A DNA stretch of 64,000 bases from assembly GCF_001592945.1 (NCBI RefSeq), contig NZ_LRPB01000006.1:1-64000 (forward strand). Direction: 5' to 3'. Under the pieces are notes generated by a model, which was given only the letters and a program-made list of their open reading frames with translations, did no database searches and was not told the DNA's origin. Numbering within the stretch: the first letter of the stretch is position 1; every line of letters begins with the position of its first letter. The translations under genes and the position numbers were made by a program. Below, in pieces: positions 34,969 to 43,698 of this stretch. Origin of the DNA: Roseivirga seohaensis. GTDB lineage: Bacteria > Bacteroidota > Bacteroidia > Cytophagales > Cyclobacteriaceae.

Positions 34969-36498
34969 ATGACCGACTCAACTATAATATCAAAAATCTG
35001 GAATCTTGCTGGCGTATTGCGCGATGATGGCGTGGGCTATGGTGATTACTTGGAACAAATCACCTATTTGCTTTTCCTTAAAATGGCAGATGAGCTCAAT
35101 AAGCCACCCTACAGCAAAGGCTTGGTTTTCCCTAAACTGAAAGATGTTGATGGCAATGAAATTCCAGAGGGAGAGACTTGCGATTGGGAAACCCTTACAG
35201 GCAAAAGAGGCGCTGAGCTAGAATCATTTTACAGCCAATTGCTCCGTAGTTTATCTACTGAAAAAGGCATGTTGGGTCAGATTTTCACCAAAAGCCAAAA
35301 CAAAATTCAAGACCCTTCCAAACTCTTAAAAGTCATTGATTTGATCGATAAAGAGAATTGGAATATGATGGGAGCCGACATTAAAGGAACCATCTACGAA
35401 GGACTGCTGGAAAAGAACGCCATGGACAGTAGCGGCAGTTCTGGAGCAGGTCAATACTTTACACCAAGAGCCTTGATCAAAGCCATTGTTGCCTGTGTTC
35501 AACCAAAACCACTCAAAACCATAGCAGATCCAGCTTGTGGTACAGGTGGTTTCTTCTTAGCGGCCTATGACTGGGTGATTGCAAACAATTCGCTGGATAG
35601 AGAAGAAAAGGAGTTCTTGAAGAATAAAACCTTCTATGGCAATGAGATTGTAGCCAACACGCGTAGAATGTGCCTTATGAATATGTACCTCCATAATATT
35701 GGAGACATTATTGGCGACACGCCTATTAAGTCTACCGATGCATTGGTTTCTGATGATGGCTTCCGTGTTGATTATGTACTCGCTAACCCTCCTTTTGGTA
35801 AGAAAAGCAGCATGACCATCACCAACGAAGAAGGTGAGGCGGAAAAGCAAGACATGAGCTACAACCGTCAGGATTTTTGGGAAACGACTTCTAACAAACA
35901 GTTAAACTTCTTACAGCATATTAAAACCATGCTAAAGATTAATGGAGAGGCAGCTGTGGTTTTACCTGACAACGTTCTCTTTGAAGGTGGTGCAGGAGAA
36001 GAAGTGCGCAACCAACTGCTAAAGACAACAGAACTACATACAATCCTTCGTTTACCCACAGGGATATTCTATGCACCGGGAGTGAAGGCCAATGTGTTGT
36101 TCTTTACCAATAAACCAGCCAGTAAAGAAGCTTGGACAAAGGAGGTTTGGTTTTATGATTATAGAACCAATATCCACCATACGCCAAAGAAGTCGCCCAT
36201 GACAATGCAGCATTTGGAGGAGTTCATTCAACTGTACAAACCAGAAAACCGAAATAAGAGAACGGAAACATGGAGTTCGGACAACGAAGAAGGGAGATGG
36301 CGTAAGTTTTCTTATGATGAAATCGTGGCAAGAGATAAAACCAGTCTCGACATATTTTGGATTAAAGATAAAAGTCTAACCGACTTAGACAACCTGCCAG
36401 ACCCAGATATTTTAGCGAATGAAATTATTGAGAATTTAGAGTCTGGCTTAAATAGTTTCAGAGAAATCATGATAACAATTAATGGCTCAGAAGATTAA
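34969..36498 (+). CDS. hsdM: Type I restriction-modification DNA methyltransferase (HsdM)
   Basis: N6-adenine methyltransferase subunit of 509 residues. An N-terminal HsdM helical domain is followed by the SAM-binding motif ADPACGTGGFFLAAY and the catalytic NPPFG of the gamma class. It methylates the island's target to protect the host, in a complex with HsdS. It is last in the operon (R, GxxExxY, S, Fic, M), an unusual order; its expression would depend on the fic promoter or on read-through. The terminator at 36531 follows. Confidence 0.96.
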   Translation: MTDSTIISKIWNLAGVLRDDGVGYGDYLEQITYLLFLKMADELNKPPYSKGLVFPKLKDVDGNEIPEGETCDWETLTGKRGAELESFYSQLLRSLSTEKGMLGQIFTKSQNKIQDPSKLLKVIDLIDKENWNMMGADIKGTIYEGLLEKNAMDSSGSSGAGQYFTPRALIKAIVACVQPKPLKTIADPACGTGGFFLAAYDWVIANNSLDREEKEFLKNKTFYGNEIVANTRRMCLMNMYLHNIGDIIGDTPIKSTDALVSDDGFRVDYVLANPPFGKKSSMTITNEEGEAEKQDMSYNRQDFWETTSNKQLNFLQHIKTMLKINGEAAVVLPDNVLFEGGAGEEVRNQLLKTTELHTILRLPTGIFYAPGVKANVLFFTNKPASKEAWTKEVWFYDYRTNIHHTPKKSPMTMQHLEEFIQLYKPENRNKRTETWSSDNEEGRWRKFSYDEIVARDKTSLDIFWIKDKSLTDLDNLPDPDILANEIIENLESGLNSFREIMITINGSED

Positions 36499-36530
36499 AT
36501 TTTAGTATTTGACTCAATAAATATTAAAAG

Positions 36531-36560
36531 AAAGGCTACCGTTTCGGGTAGCCTTTTTTT
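36531..36560. terminator. Bidirectional terminator, right copy of the island-flanking hairpin
   Basis: AAAGGCTACC (36531-36540), loop GTTTCG, GGTAGCCTTT (36547-36556), then T to 36560. It ends hsdM on the plus strand and, with T-rich sequence on the other side, the permease gene on the minus strand. Stem and T-tract match the copy at 28651, but the loop is its reverse complement. Confidence 0.92.
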
Positions 36561-36582
36561 GTAGGCTGGTTCTTTCTATTGA

Positions 36583-37917
36583 TTACTCATACCTCAAGGA
36601 GGTAATTGGATCTTGATTTGCGGCTCGTTTGGCTGGTGCAATTCCAAAAATAATTCCGACTGTAACGGCCACACCAAATGAAAGTAAAATAGAAAAGGGA
36701 CTTACTATGGTTGGGATTTCAGCCAATTCGGCAATACCAAAGGCAGCGATTAAACCTAAAAGCACGCCAATAGCTCCACCTGAGAAACTAATCATTATGG
36801 CTTCCAAGAGAAACTGACACACAATATCAAGTCTGGTAGCACCTAGTGACATTCGTAAACCGATTTCCTTAATTCGTTCCATTACAGAAGCCAGCATAAT
36901 GTTCATAATACCAATACCTCCAACAAGAAGGGAAATACCTGCAATTCCACCCAATACAAAATTGAAGATATTTTTGGTGCGTTGTTGCTGTTTCAAGAGC
37001 AGTTCTGGTATACTAATTTCATAATCTACCACCTGACTGTGCTTACGCTTTAGCATCTTTGAGACGACCTGCGCTATAGAATTCATTTGCGCTGTATTAG
37101 ACACCTTAAGTACCAATCTATCGAGCTGATGATAATTGACATTTGATTTTTCTTGATTACCACTCATTCTTGCCTGTTGAATTAATGAATTGGTCACCAT
37201 GGCTCTATTTTCATACCTCACTAAAGCAGTACTCAAAGGTGTATAGATATCCATATTGTAATCACGAATACCTAGGTTGGACATACTTTTATCTGAAATG
37301 ATCCGCTCCTCTAGCACGCCAATAACTTTGAGCCAATGTCTACCTACTTTTATATATTTACCAATTGGCTCTTCCCTACTAAAAAATTTCGATTTGATGG
37401 CCTTTCCTATAATACAAACAGGAACTCCCTTTTTTAAATGCTCCTTATTGAAATATTCTCCTTCATTGAGCTCAAAGCCTGAGATTTCAAAATAAGTATT
37501 CTCTACACCTACCAGCTTTGCAGTACGCCTAAAACCCTGCCTTGATACCTCGGTTTCTAGAACAATCTCTGGGCTTACCATATCAATACCAGGAATCATG
37601 TTTTTTATACTCTCAACGTCCATAAAATTGAGCCCCAATGAAAGGTTCTTTTTACCTTTTTGAGTACCTACTGCTCCAGCGGTTTCGTCCAATTCTCCCT
37701 CGCTTTGTTCAACAATAGGAGTGATTACAATATTGTTTACTCCAACCAATTCAATTTGCTCTAAAATCTCCTGTTGAGCACCAGAACCAATGGCCATCAT
37801 AGCAATTACCGCAGCCACACCAAATATGATTCCTAAGGCAGTAAGTACACTACGGATTTTATTTGACAATACTGCTTCTGAAGCGATTGACAAATTTGAA
37901 AGGATTTTCCGGAGCAT
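36583..37917 (-). CDS. ABC transporter permease, MacB type
   Basis: Permease of 444 residues in the MacB family. The start is set at 37917 (MLRKILSNLSIASEAVLSNK), one base after the adaptor gene ends; a longer in-frame reading to 38031 would overlap that gene with an un-family-like N-terminus. One N-terminal helix (about 20-42), a large periplasmic MacB domain, and three C-terminal helices are visible, with the ATPase-contact loop GLRMSLGAT. No ATP-binding domain is fused and none is encoded next to it, so a separately encoded ATPase would be required. Probably exports a drug, peptide or lipoprotein. Confidence 0.9.
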   Translation of the reverse strand: MLRKILSNLSIASEAVLSNKIRSVLTALGIIFGVAAVIAMMAIGSGAQQEILEQIELVGVNNIVITPIVEQSEGELDETAGAVGTQKGKKNLSLGLNFMDVESIKNMIPGIDMVSPEIVLETEVSRQGFRRTAKLVGVENTYFEISGFELNEGEYFNKEHLKKGVPVCIIGKAIKSKFFSREEPIGKYIKVGRHWLKVIGVLEERIISDKSMSNLGIRDYNMDIYTPLSTALVRYENRAMVTNSLIQQARMSGNQEKSNVNYHQLDRLVLKVSNTAQMNSIAQVVSKMLKRKHSQVVDYEISIPELLLKQQQRTKNIFNFVLGGIAGISLLVGGIGIMNIMLASVMERIKEIGLRMSLGATRLDIVCQFLLEAIMISFSGGAIGVLLGLIAAFGIAELAEIPTIVSPFSILLSFGVAVTVGIIFGIAPAKRAANQDPITSLRYE

Positions 37918-37918
37918 A

Positions 37919-39199
37919 TCAATCCTTTTTAGCGATAGCTTTGACCCCTTCCGAAATACGCTTAATAGGTTTATCGTCCATATCGCTAGGATCTGAAAGG
38001 TAGAGAGTAAGACCTTCAGTGATGCCTCCAATTACTACAACTTGATCAGCATTAGACTTACCCAATTGCACCTCTTGCTTCACTGCACTCAAGCCGTCTT
38101 TAGCAATCACGTATGTGATAGAGTCACCTTGGCTATGAACTGCTTCCACAGGAATGAAAAGAACATCGTCTAGCACTTCAGCAATTACTTTATTGCTCGT
38201 GGTCATACCCGGTCTCAAAGTAGTATCCGACTCATTTACCACCACCATGATTTCAAATACCTTGGCATCTGAATTAGGGCGCTGCTGCCCCATATTGGCC
38301 ACTTCAAATATTTGTCCTGTTAGTCTCTTATCTGGAAAGGCATCCAATCCTATTTCAACCTTCTGTCCTTTCTTTATATTATTAATATCTACCTCGTTCA
38401 CAAAAGTTTTTGAAACCATATGGGTTAAATCTGGAAGGGTAGCAACAACGGGTTCCCAAGCATTTATTTGTGCACCTACCCCCATTTTATTACCTCGCCA
38501 ATCACGTTTATAAATCAGCATACCTGGTTCAGGAGCCATAATTGTAAATTGCTTTTGTAAATCAAGCAAGGCATCGAGTTTGGCTTTATCATCCTGCATT
38601 TTGGCTTCAGCTCCAGCCATTCTGGCAACAGATTTTTGTCGCTGAAGCTCGTAATTCTCCATTTCAACCAAATATTGTTTCTCAGCCCTATCAAGTTCCA
38701 TTTGTTTCTCTTGCACTACTGCAGGAGGCTCGTACTGAGAATTCTTCAAAACCAATTTCTTTCTTTCAATTTCATAAAGCAGATTATCCATTACATCTCT
38801 GGCTTTACGAAGCTCCATAGCTGTATCTAATTTAGCTTGAGTGAATTCAGATTTACTAACGGTAAAATCACTTCTCCTCTGTTGAAGTCGAGTGCCCAAT
38901 TCCGTTTGATCCAAACGCGCCACATAATCGCCCGCATTTACTACGGTTCCTTCAGGAATAATATGTTCTAAAGTGGTTTGATAAATACCCGCACCTTGCA
39001 TACCTCCTGGCCCCATGATTTCTACCGAGCTTTTGGCAAATAACTCACCCGATGCGGTTATTTCAGATCTGAACTGACCTCGTTGCACTTTGGCAAAGAC
39101 CTCTGCTGACTCAGTGGAGCCTTTATTTACTTTGGTGATAAAAAAAATAAGCACCGCGACAAAAATGCCGATAACGATTATCAGATTACGTTTTTTCAT
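37919..39199 (-). CDS. Efflux periplasmic adaptor, MacA/HlyD family
   Basis: Membrane-fusion protein of 426 residues. One N-terminal anchor (about 5-22), then barrel-sandwich hybrid halves flanking a long coiled-coil hairpin (about 115-215, rich in Arg, Glu, Gln), then a beta-barrel (VEIGLDAFPDKRLTGQIFEV) and a C-terminal domain with IPVEAVHSQGD. It links the inner-membrane permease to an outer-membrane channel. Adjacent gene downstream is the MacB-like permease. Confidence 0.92.
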   Translation of the reverse strand: MKKRNLIIVIGIFVAVLIFFITKVNKGSTESAEVFAKVQRGQFRSEITASGELFAKSSVEIMGPGGMQGAGIYQTTLEHIIPEGTVVNAGDYVARLDQTELGTRLQQRRSDFTVSKSEFTQAKLDTAMELRKARDVMDNLLYEIERKKLVLKNSQYEPPAVVQEKQMELDRAEKQYLVEMENYELQRQKSVARMAGAEAKMQDDKAKLDALLDLQKQFTIMAPEPGMLIYKRDWRGNKMGVGAQINAWEPVVATLPDLTHMVSKTFVNEVDINNIKKGQKVEIGLDAFPDKRLTGQIFEVANMGQQRPNSDAKVFEIMVVVNESDTTLRPGMTTSNKVIAEVLDDVLFIPVEAVHSQGDSITYVIAKDGLSAVKQEVQLGKSNADQVVVIGGITEGLTLYLSDPSDMDDKPIKRISEGVKAIAKKD

Positions 39200-39561
39200 T
39201 TTGTTGTTATTTTGACTGACCTTATGAACTATAAATATAGTCTTTATTATTACTTTTCAAATGTTAATTTTTCCTAATACTTTCTGAATTACACAATTCA
39301 TAACTTTAGAATATCAAATAAAAATGAAACGAACATCCATTCATTGCATCGTTAGGCTAGAATGCACCTTATGATATTAGGATGAGTTGATAGATCAAAT
39401 TGTTCTACATAGGCTTTTCCTTTTCACTGACAGTGAAGGTTGCCTTACTTTAATGATCGTGCAATACTCAAACCACCCACTTTATTCTTCATGATAAATC
39501 TAAAAGAGCATCGTTACCCATTTCTTTAGTTACTTTTGCCCACTAAGAATTCCATTCAAGA
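39200..39561. other. Divergent intergenic region with two promoter candidates
   Basis: 362 bases without a gene. On the left, the 14-base palindrome ACTATAAATATAGT (39228-39241) lies 29 bases before the adaptor start and could be an operator. On the right, TACTTTTG (39531-39538) fits TAnnTTTG and lies 23 bases before the ABC-F start; no standard -33 TTG accompanies it. The middle shows nothing I can name. Confidence 0.4.
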
Positions 39562-41430
39562 ATGAACTACCTTTCGTTAGAAAATATCACCAAGACATTT
39601 GGTGACAGAAAAATACTCGATGCCATTTCAATTGGTGTCGACCAAGGCCAAAAGATTGCCCTCGTGGGCGTTAACGGCTCAGGAAAATCTACCCTGCTTA
39701 AAATCATTACTGGTGTTGAAAAACAAGATGCCGGAGACGTGGTATTCCGAAACGACATTGTGGTGCGCTCATTGGTACAAAACCCAAAGTTTGAAACCAA
39801 CCAAACCGTACTTGATGCTGTATTCGATAGCGATGACGAAGCCCTTAGGCTTTTAAGTCGTTATCAGAAAGTAATGCTGCAAGCCGAACGTGGCGACTAC
39901 GATGACAAAGAAATGCAAACTGTTATCGAACGAATTGATGCGCTGAATGCTTGGGACCAAGAAAGCCAGGTAAAGCAGGTTTTAGGTAAACTAGGTTTGA
40001 AGGATTTGGAAGCCGATGTGAGCAAGCTATCGGGTGGTCAGCAGAAAAGAGTGGCCATGGCACAAGTGCTTATTCAAAGACCTGACTTATTGATTTTGGA
40101 TGAGCCTACCAACCACTTGGACATTGACAGTATTGAATGGTTAGAGGGGTATTTGAGCCAAGCGAACATGGCTTTGATTCTAGTAACTCACGATAGGTAT
40201 TTCTTAGAAAAAGTAACCAACGAAATTGTAGAATTAGACCACGGAAAGTTATACCGGTATAAAGGCGATTATGGTCATTTCTTAGAAAAGAAAGCGGAAC
40301 GACATGAATCTGAAGCATCCTCTATAGAAAAAGCGCAGAACCTTTACAGAAAAGAGCTGGACTGGATTAGAAGGCAACCCAAGGCCCGAGGCACAAAAGC
40401 CAAATACAGGGTTGATGCCTTTGAAGAAACCAAATCAAAAGCCTTCTCTGGAGCTAAAGCTACTGGAATGGAACTAGGTGCAACAGCGTCACGTCAGGGT
40501 AAAAAGGTATTAGAAATCGAAAAAATTAGCCACGGTTTTGGCGACAAAAAGCTGATCAACAATTTCTCATACGTTTTTCCAAGAAAGGACCGTGTAGGAA
40601 TTGTTGGAGCAAATGGAAGTGGAAAAACAACTTTCCTTCGTTTACTTGTAGGCGATTTAGAAGCCAATGAAGGATCAATTGATTTAGGCCAAACCACTAA
40701 AATTGGCTACTACCGTCAGCAAGAATTAAGGTTTAACGATGCTCAAACCGTCATTGAGTTCGCCAAAGAAATTGCCGAGTTTGTGGAATATGGAAAAGGA
40801 CAAAGTATTCCTGTTTCTCAGTTCCTGACTCGTTTTCTCTTTCCGCCAGAAGTGCAATACAAACCCATTGGCAAATTGAGTGGCGGAGAAAAGCGTAGGC
40901 TTCAATTGCTTAAAATCTTAATCAAAAGTCCGAATTTCTTGATTCTGGATGAACCTACCAATGATCTTGATTTGATTACACTAAACACGCTAGAAAACTT
41001 CCTTGAAAATTTTGAAGGTTGCTTAGTGCTTGTATCTCACGATAGGTATTTTGTTGATAAATTAGTCGATCACCTTTTCGTTTTTGATGGCCAAGGCGAC
41101 ATCAGAGATTATAACGGAAATTACACCGATTGGCGTTTAGAAGAAGTGGCAGCCAAAGAAGCTCCAAAGCCAAAAGTTGTTGAGAAGCCCGCAGCACCAG
41201 CGCCTAAAAAAGAACAGCGAAAAATATCGTATAAGGAAAAGCTAGAATTCGATACGTTAGAAAAAGAAATGGCTCAATTAGAAGCGCAAAAAGCGGTTCT
41301 GAATGAAAAAATAATAGGCGGTTCTACTAATCATGAAGAATTAACTGCTTGGGCAACGGAACTAGAAAGAATAAATAACGATTTAGAAGAGAAGGAAATG
41401 CGCTGGCTTGAGCTTTCTGAATACATGTAA
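39562..41430 (+). CDS. ABC-F family ATPase (Uup/EttA-like)
   Basis: Soluble twin-ATPase of 622 residues that acts on ribosomes or, in the Uup branch, on stalled or branched complexes. Both ATPase sites are complete: Walker A GVNGSGKST and GANGSGKTT, signatures LSGGQQKR and LSGGEKRR, Walker B LLILDEPTNHLD and FLILDEPTNDLD. The linker (about 240-300) has the Arg/Lys-rich interdomain motif. A C-terminal coiled-coil (about 545-620, after a Pro/Ala/Lys stretch) is of the Uup kind. It is followed after 8 bases by the ferredoxin-cyclase gene, so the two may be cotranscribed. No membrane domains are present. Confidence 0.92.
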   Translation: MNYLSLENITKTFGDRKILDAISIGVDQGQKIALVGVNGSGKSTLLKIITGVEKQDAGDVVFRNDIVVRSLVQNPKFETNQTVLDAVFDSDDEALRLLSRYQKVMLQAERGDYDDKEMQTVIERIDALNAWDQESQVKQVLGKLGLKDLEADVSKLSGGQQKRVAMAQVLIQRPDLLILDEPTNHLDIDSIEWLEGYLSQANMALILVTHDRYFLEKVTNEIVELDHGKLYRYKGDYGHFLEKKAERHESEASSIEKAQNLYRKELDWIRRQPKARGTKAKYRVDAFEETKSKAFSGAKATGMELGATASRQGKKVLEIEKISHGFGDKKLINNFSYVFPRKDRVGIVGANGSGKTTFLRLLVGDLEANEGSIDLGQTTKIGYYRQQELRFNDAQTVIEFAKEIAEFVEYGKGQSIPVSQFLTRFLFPPEVQYKPIGKLSGGEKRRLQLLKILIKSPNFLILDEPTNDLDLITLNTLENFLENFEGCLVLVSHDRYFVDKLVDHLFVFDGQGDIRDYNGNYTDWRLEEVAAKEAPKPKVVEKPAAPAPKKEQRKISYKEKLEFDTLEKEMAQLEAQKAVLNEKIIGGSTNHEELTAWATELERINNDLEEKEMRWLELSEYM

Positions 41431-41438
41431 TCTTATTT

Positions 41439-42365
41439 ATGGCTGAACTAATTCTTAATTCTGATAATCTAACGGTTGATTGTGAACATGGTGAAACAAT
41501 TCTAGAAGCTTCACTTAAGAAAGGCATTAACCATGCTCATGCCTGCGGTGGCAATGCCAAATGCTCTACCTGTAGAGTTTATATCGACAAAGGTTTGGAA
41601 AATGTAAGCCCTAGAAATGAGAAAGAGAAGCAACTAGCGAATTCACTCAAACTAGGCCTGGAAATCCGATTAGCATGCCAAACTACTGTATGCGGACCGG
41701 TAGAAGCAAGAAGACTAGTTCTAGACAAAATTGATGAAAACATCATTTTAAGTTCAGGCAATCCTATTGCACCTCGAAGCTTGGGCGAAGTAATTGATGC
41801 CTCGGTACTCTTTGTAGATATTGCTGATTACACCGCATTTAGCGAACGTACACCCGCCTATGATGTAGTTCATGTGCTCAACCGCTATTTCTACATTGCC
41901 GGCAATATTATTAAAAAAAATAACGGCAGAATATTAGACTACTATGGCGATGGTTTCTTGGCCATTTTCGGTTTAGATCATCAACCCGGCCATGCAAAAA
42001 ATGCAATCAATGCGGGTTTTGAACTTCAAAAAGCCATTAAAAAATTTGATACTGAAGTTCATGACTTGGTGAACTCTTCTTTTAAAATTCGTTTAGGTGC
42101 ACATACGGGCAAAGTAATTTGGGGCACGATTGGCATAGAAGGCATGCAAAAAGAAGCGGCCATTGGCGACACTGTAAATTTTGCATCAAGAATTGAACAA
42201 GCGAACAAAACGCTCAATACGGATTTCCTCATTTCCGAAGCGCTATTTAAAAAATTTGAGACCTGCTGCGTAGTAAACGGGGAATATGAAATTGAAGTAA
42301 AAGGCAAGAAAGGAAGCCATAAGGTCTATTCTTTAGAGTATGTAAATCCGACAGTTTTGGTGTAG
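41439..42365 (+). CDS. Ferredoxin-nucleotide cyclase fusion
   Basis: 308 residues in two parts. Residues 1-95 are a 2Fe-2S ferredoxin: Cys36, Cys42, Cys45 and Cys80 give C-x5-C-x2-C-x34-C, the adrenodoxin-type spacing. Residues 118-300 are a class III cyclase with both metal Asp (Asp127 in FVDIADYTAFSE, Asp171 in YYGDGFLAIFG) and the transition-state Asn/Arg in VNFASRIEQ. The Lys that reads adenine in adenylate cyclases is Asp167 here, and the partner Thr/Asp position appears to be Ala, so the substrate (ATP, GTP or other) cannot be assigned. A cluster-controlled, redox-sensing cyclase is the natural reading. Confidence 0.9.
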   Translation: MAELILNSDNLTVDCEHGETILEASLKKGINHAHACGGNAKCSTCRVYIDKGLENVSPRNEKEKQLANSLKLGLEIRLACQTTVCGPVEARRLVLDKIDENIILSSGNPIAPRSLGEVIDASVLFVDIADYTAFSERTPAYDVVHVLNRYFYIAGNIIKKNNGRILDYYGDGFLAIFGLDHQPGHAKNAINAGFELQKAIKKFDTEVHDLVNSSFKIRLGAHTGKVIWGTIGIEGMQKEAAIGDTVNFASRIEQANKTLNTDFLISEALFKKFETCCVVNGEYEIEVKGKKGSHKVYSLEYVNPTVLV

Positions 42366-42396
42366 CCGCAAATACAATAAGTTTGTATTTTTGAAT

Positions 42397-42627
42397 ATGA
42401 GCACTACGGCATGGATTCTTATTTGCGTTCTGATTATGGTGGTTTACACCATTAGTTTTCTTCAATTTTTAAAACAGCGATCAGCCCGTAAAAGCAACCA
42501 ATCCAGGGTATTTCAACTTCCTTTATTCACAGCTTTTTTAATAGGTCCACTCCTATTCTTTATTATAAACAGAAATCAACGTAAAGACAGAAGACGCTTT
42601 ATGAAGGATATGGATCGGTATTCTTAA
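42397..42627 (+). CDS. Small two-helix membrane protein, unknown function
   Basis: Protein of 76 residues with two predicted membrane helices (WILICVLIMVVYTISFL and LPLFTAFLIGPLLFFII) joined by a basic loop, and a strongly basic tail (NRNQRKDRRRFMKD). The ATG at 42397 is preferred over an upstream TTG at 42391. I do not recognise the family. It follows the cyclase gene by 31 bases. Confidence 0.6.
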   Translation: MSTTAWILICVLIMVVYTISFLQFLKQRSARKSNQSRVFQLPLFTAFLIGPLLFFIINRNQRKDRRRFMKDMDRYS

Positions 42628-42692
42628 AGCGATTTCTATAAACCAGCATCCTAAATTTACTTACACCCCATTCATAGCTATTAATCTCAAAA

Positions 42693-43205
42693 ATGAAAAA
42701 AGCTCTCCTTATAATATTCTTAACTGGATTCACCTCTCTTCTGAATGCTCAAGCCATTAAGTTTGGCTTCTTCGAAATGAATGGGGTTTTAAAGTCAAAA
42801 ATGACCCTTGACGAGATCAAATCATCAGGAATACCAATAGACAGCATTATTCCGGTTCCAGAAATAATGGACATGTCTGAGGCTGATTCACTTGTGTATA
42901 TAGGTGGCACTTATTATGAATATTACGCAAGCACAAATATTTGTGATTTGAGTGTCATTAGGCTCGATAACCGAATTACAAAGGTAGTGCTTGGAGATAT
43001 GACCTTTACAAAAGAAACTACCATTGATGACGCAAAAGCATATTTTCCAGAAGACTGTGCCTCTACTCGCCCCATCTCAATCTATAAAGACCCTACTTCA
43101 TATACTGTATGCGGCATCCCTTTTGCCGATAGTAAAGGGAATTTGGTCGATGCCACCTTACTTCTATTCTTTTCTGAAGGAAAACTCAAGCGGATAGATT
43201 TTTGA
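42693..43205 (+). CDS. Secreted protein of unknown function
   Basis: Protein of 170 residues with a signal peptide (to about residue 20, TSLLNAQA). The mature part opens with IKFGFFEMNGVLKSKMTLDEIKSSGI and contains three Cys (ICDLSVI, EDCAST, TVCGIPF). The repeated short TLDEIK and TIDDAKAYF phrases resemble the small periplasmic domains that bind a ligand or partner, but no family was recognised. Confidence 0.65.
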   Translation: MKKALLIIFLTGFTSLLNAQAIKFGFFEMNGVLKSKMTLDEIKSSGIPIDSIIPVPEIMDMSEADSLVYIGGTYYEYYASTNICDLSVIRLDNRITKVVLGDMTFTKETTIDDAKAYFPEDCASTRPISIYKDPTSYTVCGIPFADSKGNLVDATLLLFFSEGKLKRIDF

Positions 43206-43230
43206 GAACTTAGTTAAGACTTCTGATGAA

Positions 43231-43698
43231 ATGAACCTTATCCTAAGGCTAGCCCAAACAGCCGACATCCCAGCACTTCAAGCACTTTATAAAAGTACAA
43301 TTGAACTGAGCTGCATCAATGATTACACTCCCGAACAAATTAGAGTTTGGGCAGCTTCTGCACAAAACAAGGAACGCTGGAAAAAACGAATTGAGGGACA
43401 GTATTTTATAGTTGCAATCATTGCTCAGGCAATAGTCGGATTCGCTTCTTTGGAAAACGGAAACTACATCGATATGATGTACGTACATCATGACCACCTG
43501 AGAAGGGGAATTGCCAATCTACTCATAGATGCGTTAGAGAAAAAAGCAAGTTCATACCCCTTAAAAGAACTCTATTCCAATGTCAGTAAAACCGCCAGGC
43601 CTTTCTTTGAAAAGAGAGGATTCCAAGTAGTAAAAGAAAACTGGATAGAGATAGAAGGAGTTAGCATCAGCAATTATAAGATGGTTAAAGAACTATGA
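43231..43698 (+). CDS. GNAT-family N-acetyltransferase
   Basis: Acetyltransferase of 155 residues, using acetyl-CoA to acylate an amine. The fold's strand-helix core is seen in IVGFASLENGNYIDMMYVHHDHLRRGIANLLID, where the Q/RxxGxG/A pyrophosphate loop appears as RRGIA, and in YSNVSKTARPFFEKRGFQVV, the C-terminal GNAT arm. Substrate unknown. Its last codons overlap the RidA gene by four bases. Confidence 0.9.
   Translation: MNLILRLAQTADIPALQALYKSTIELSCINDYTPEQIRVWAASAQNKERWKKRIEGQYFIVAIIAQAIVGFASLENGNYIDMMYVHHDHLRRGIANLLIDALEKKASSYPLKELYSNVSKTARPFFEKRGFQVVKENWIEIEGVSISNYKMVKEL

Noticed and set aside
42391-42396. TTG start of the small two-helix protein
   Set aside because: An ATG two codons downstream gives a normal start; the two extra codons add nothing.
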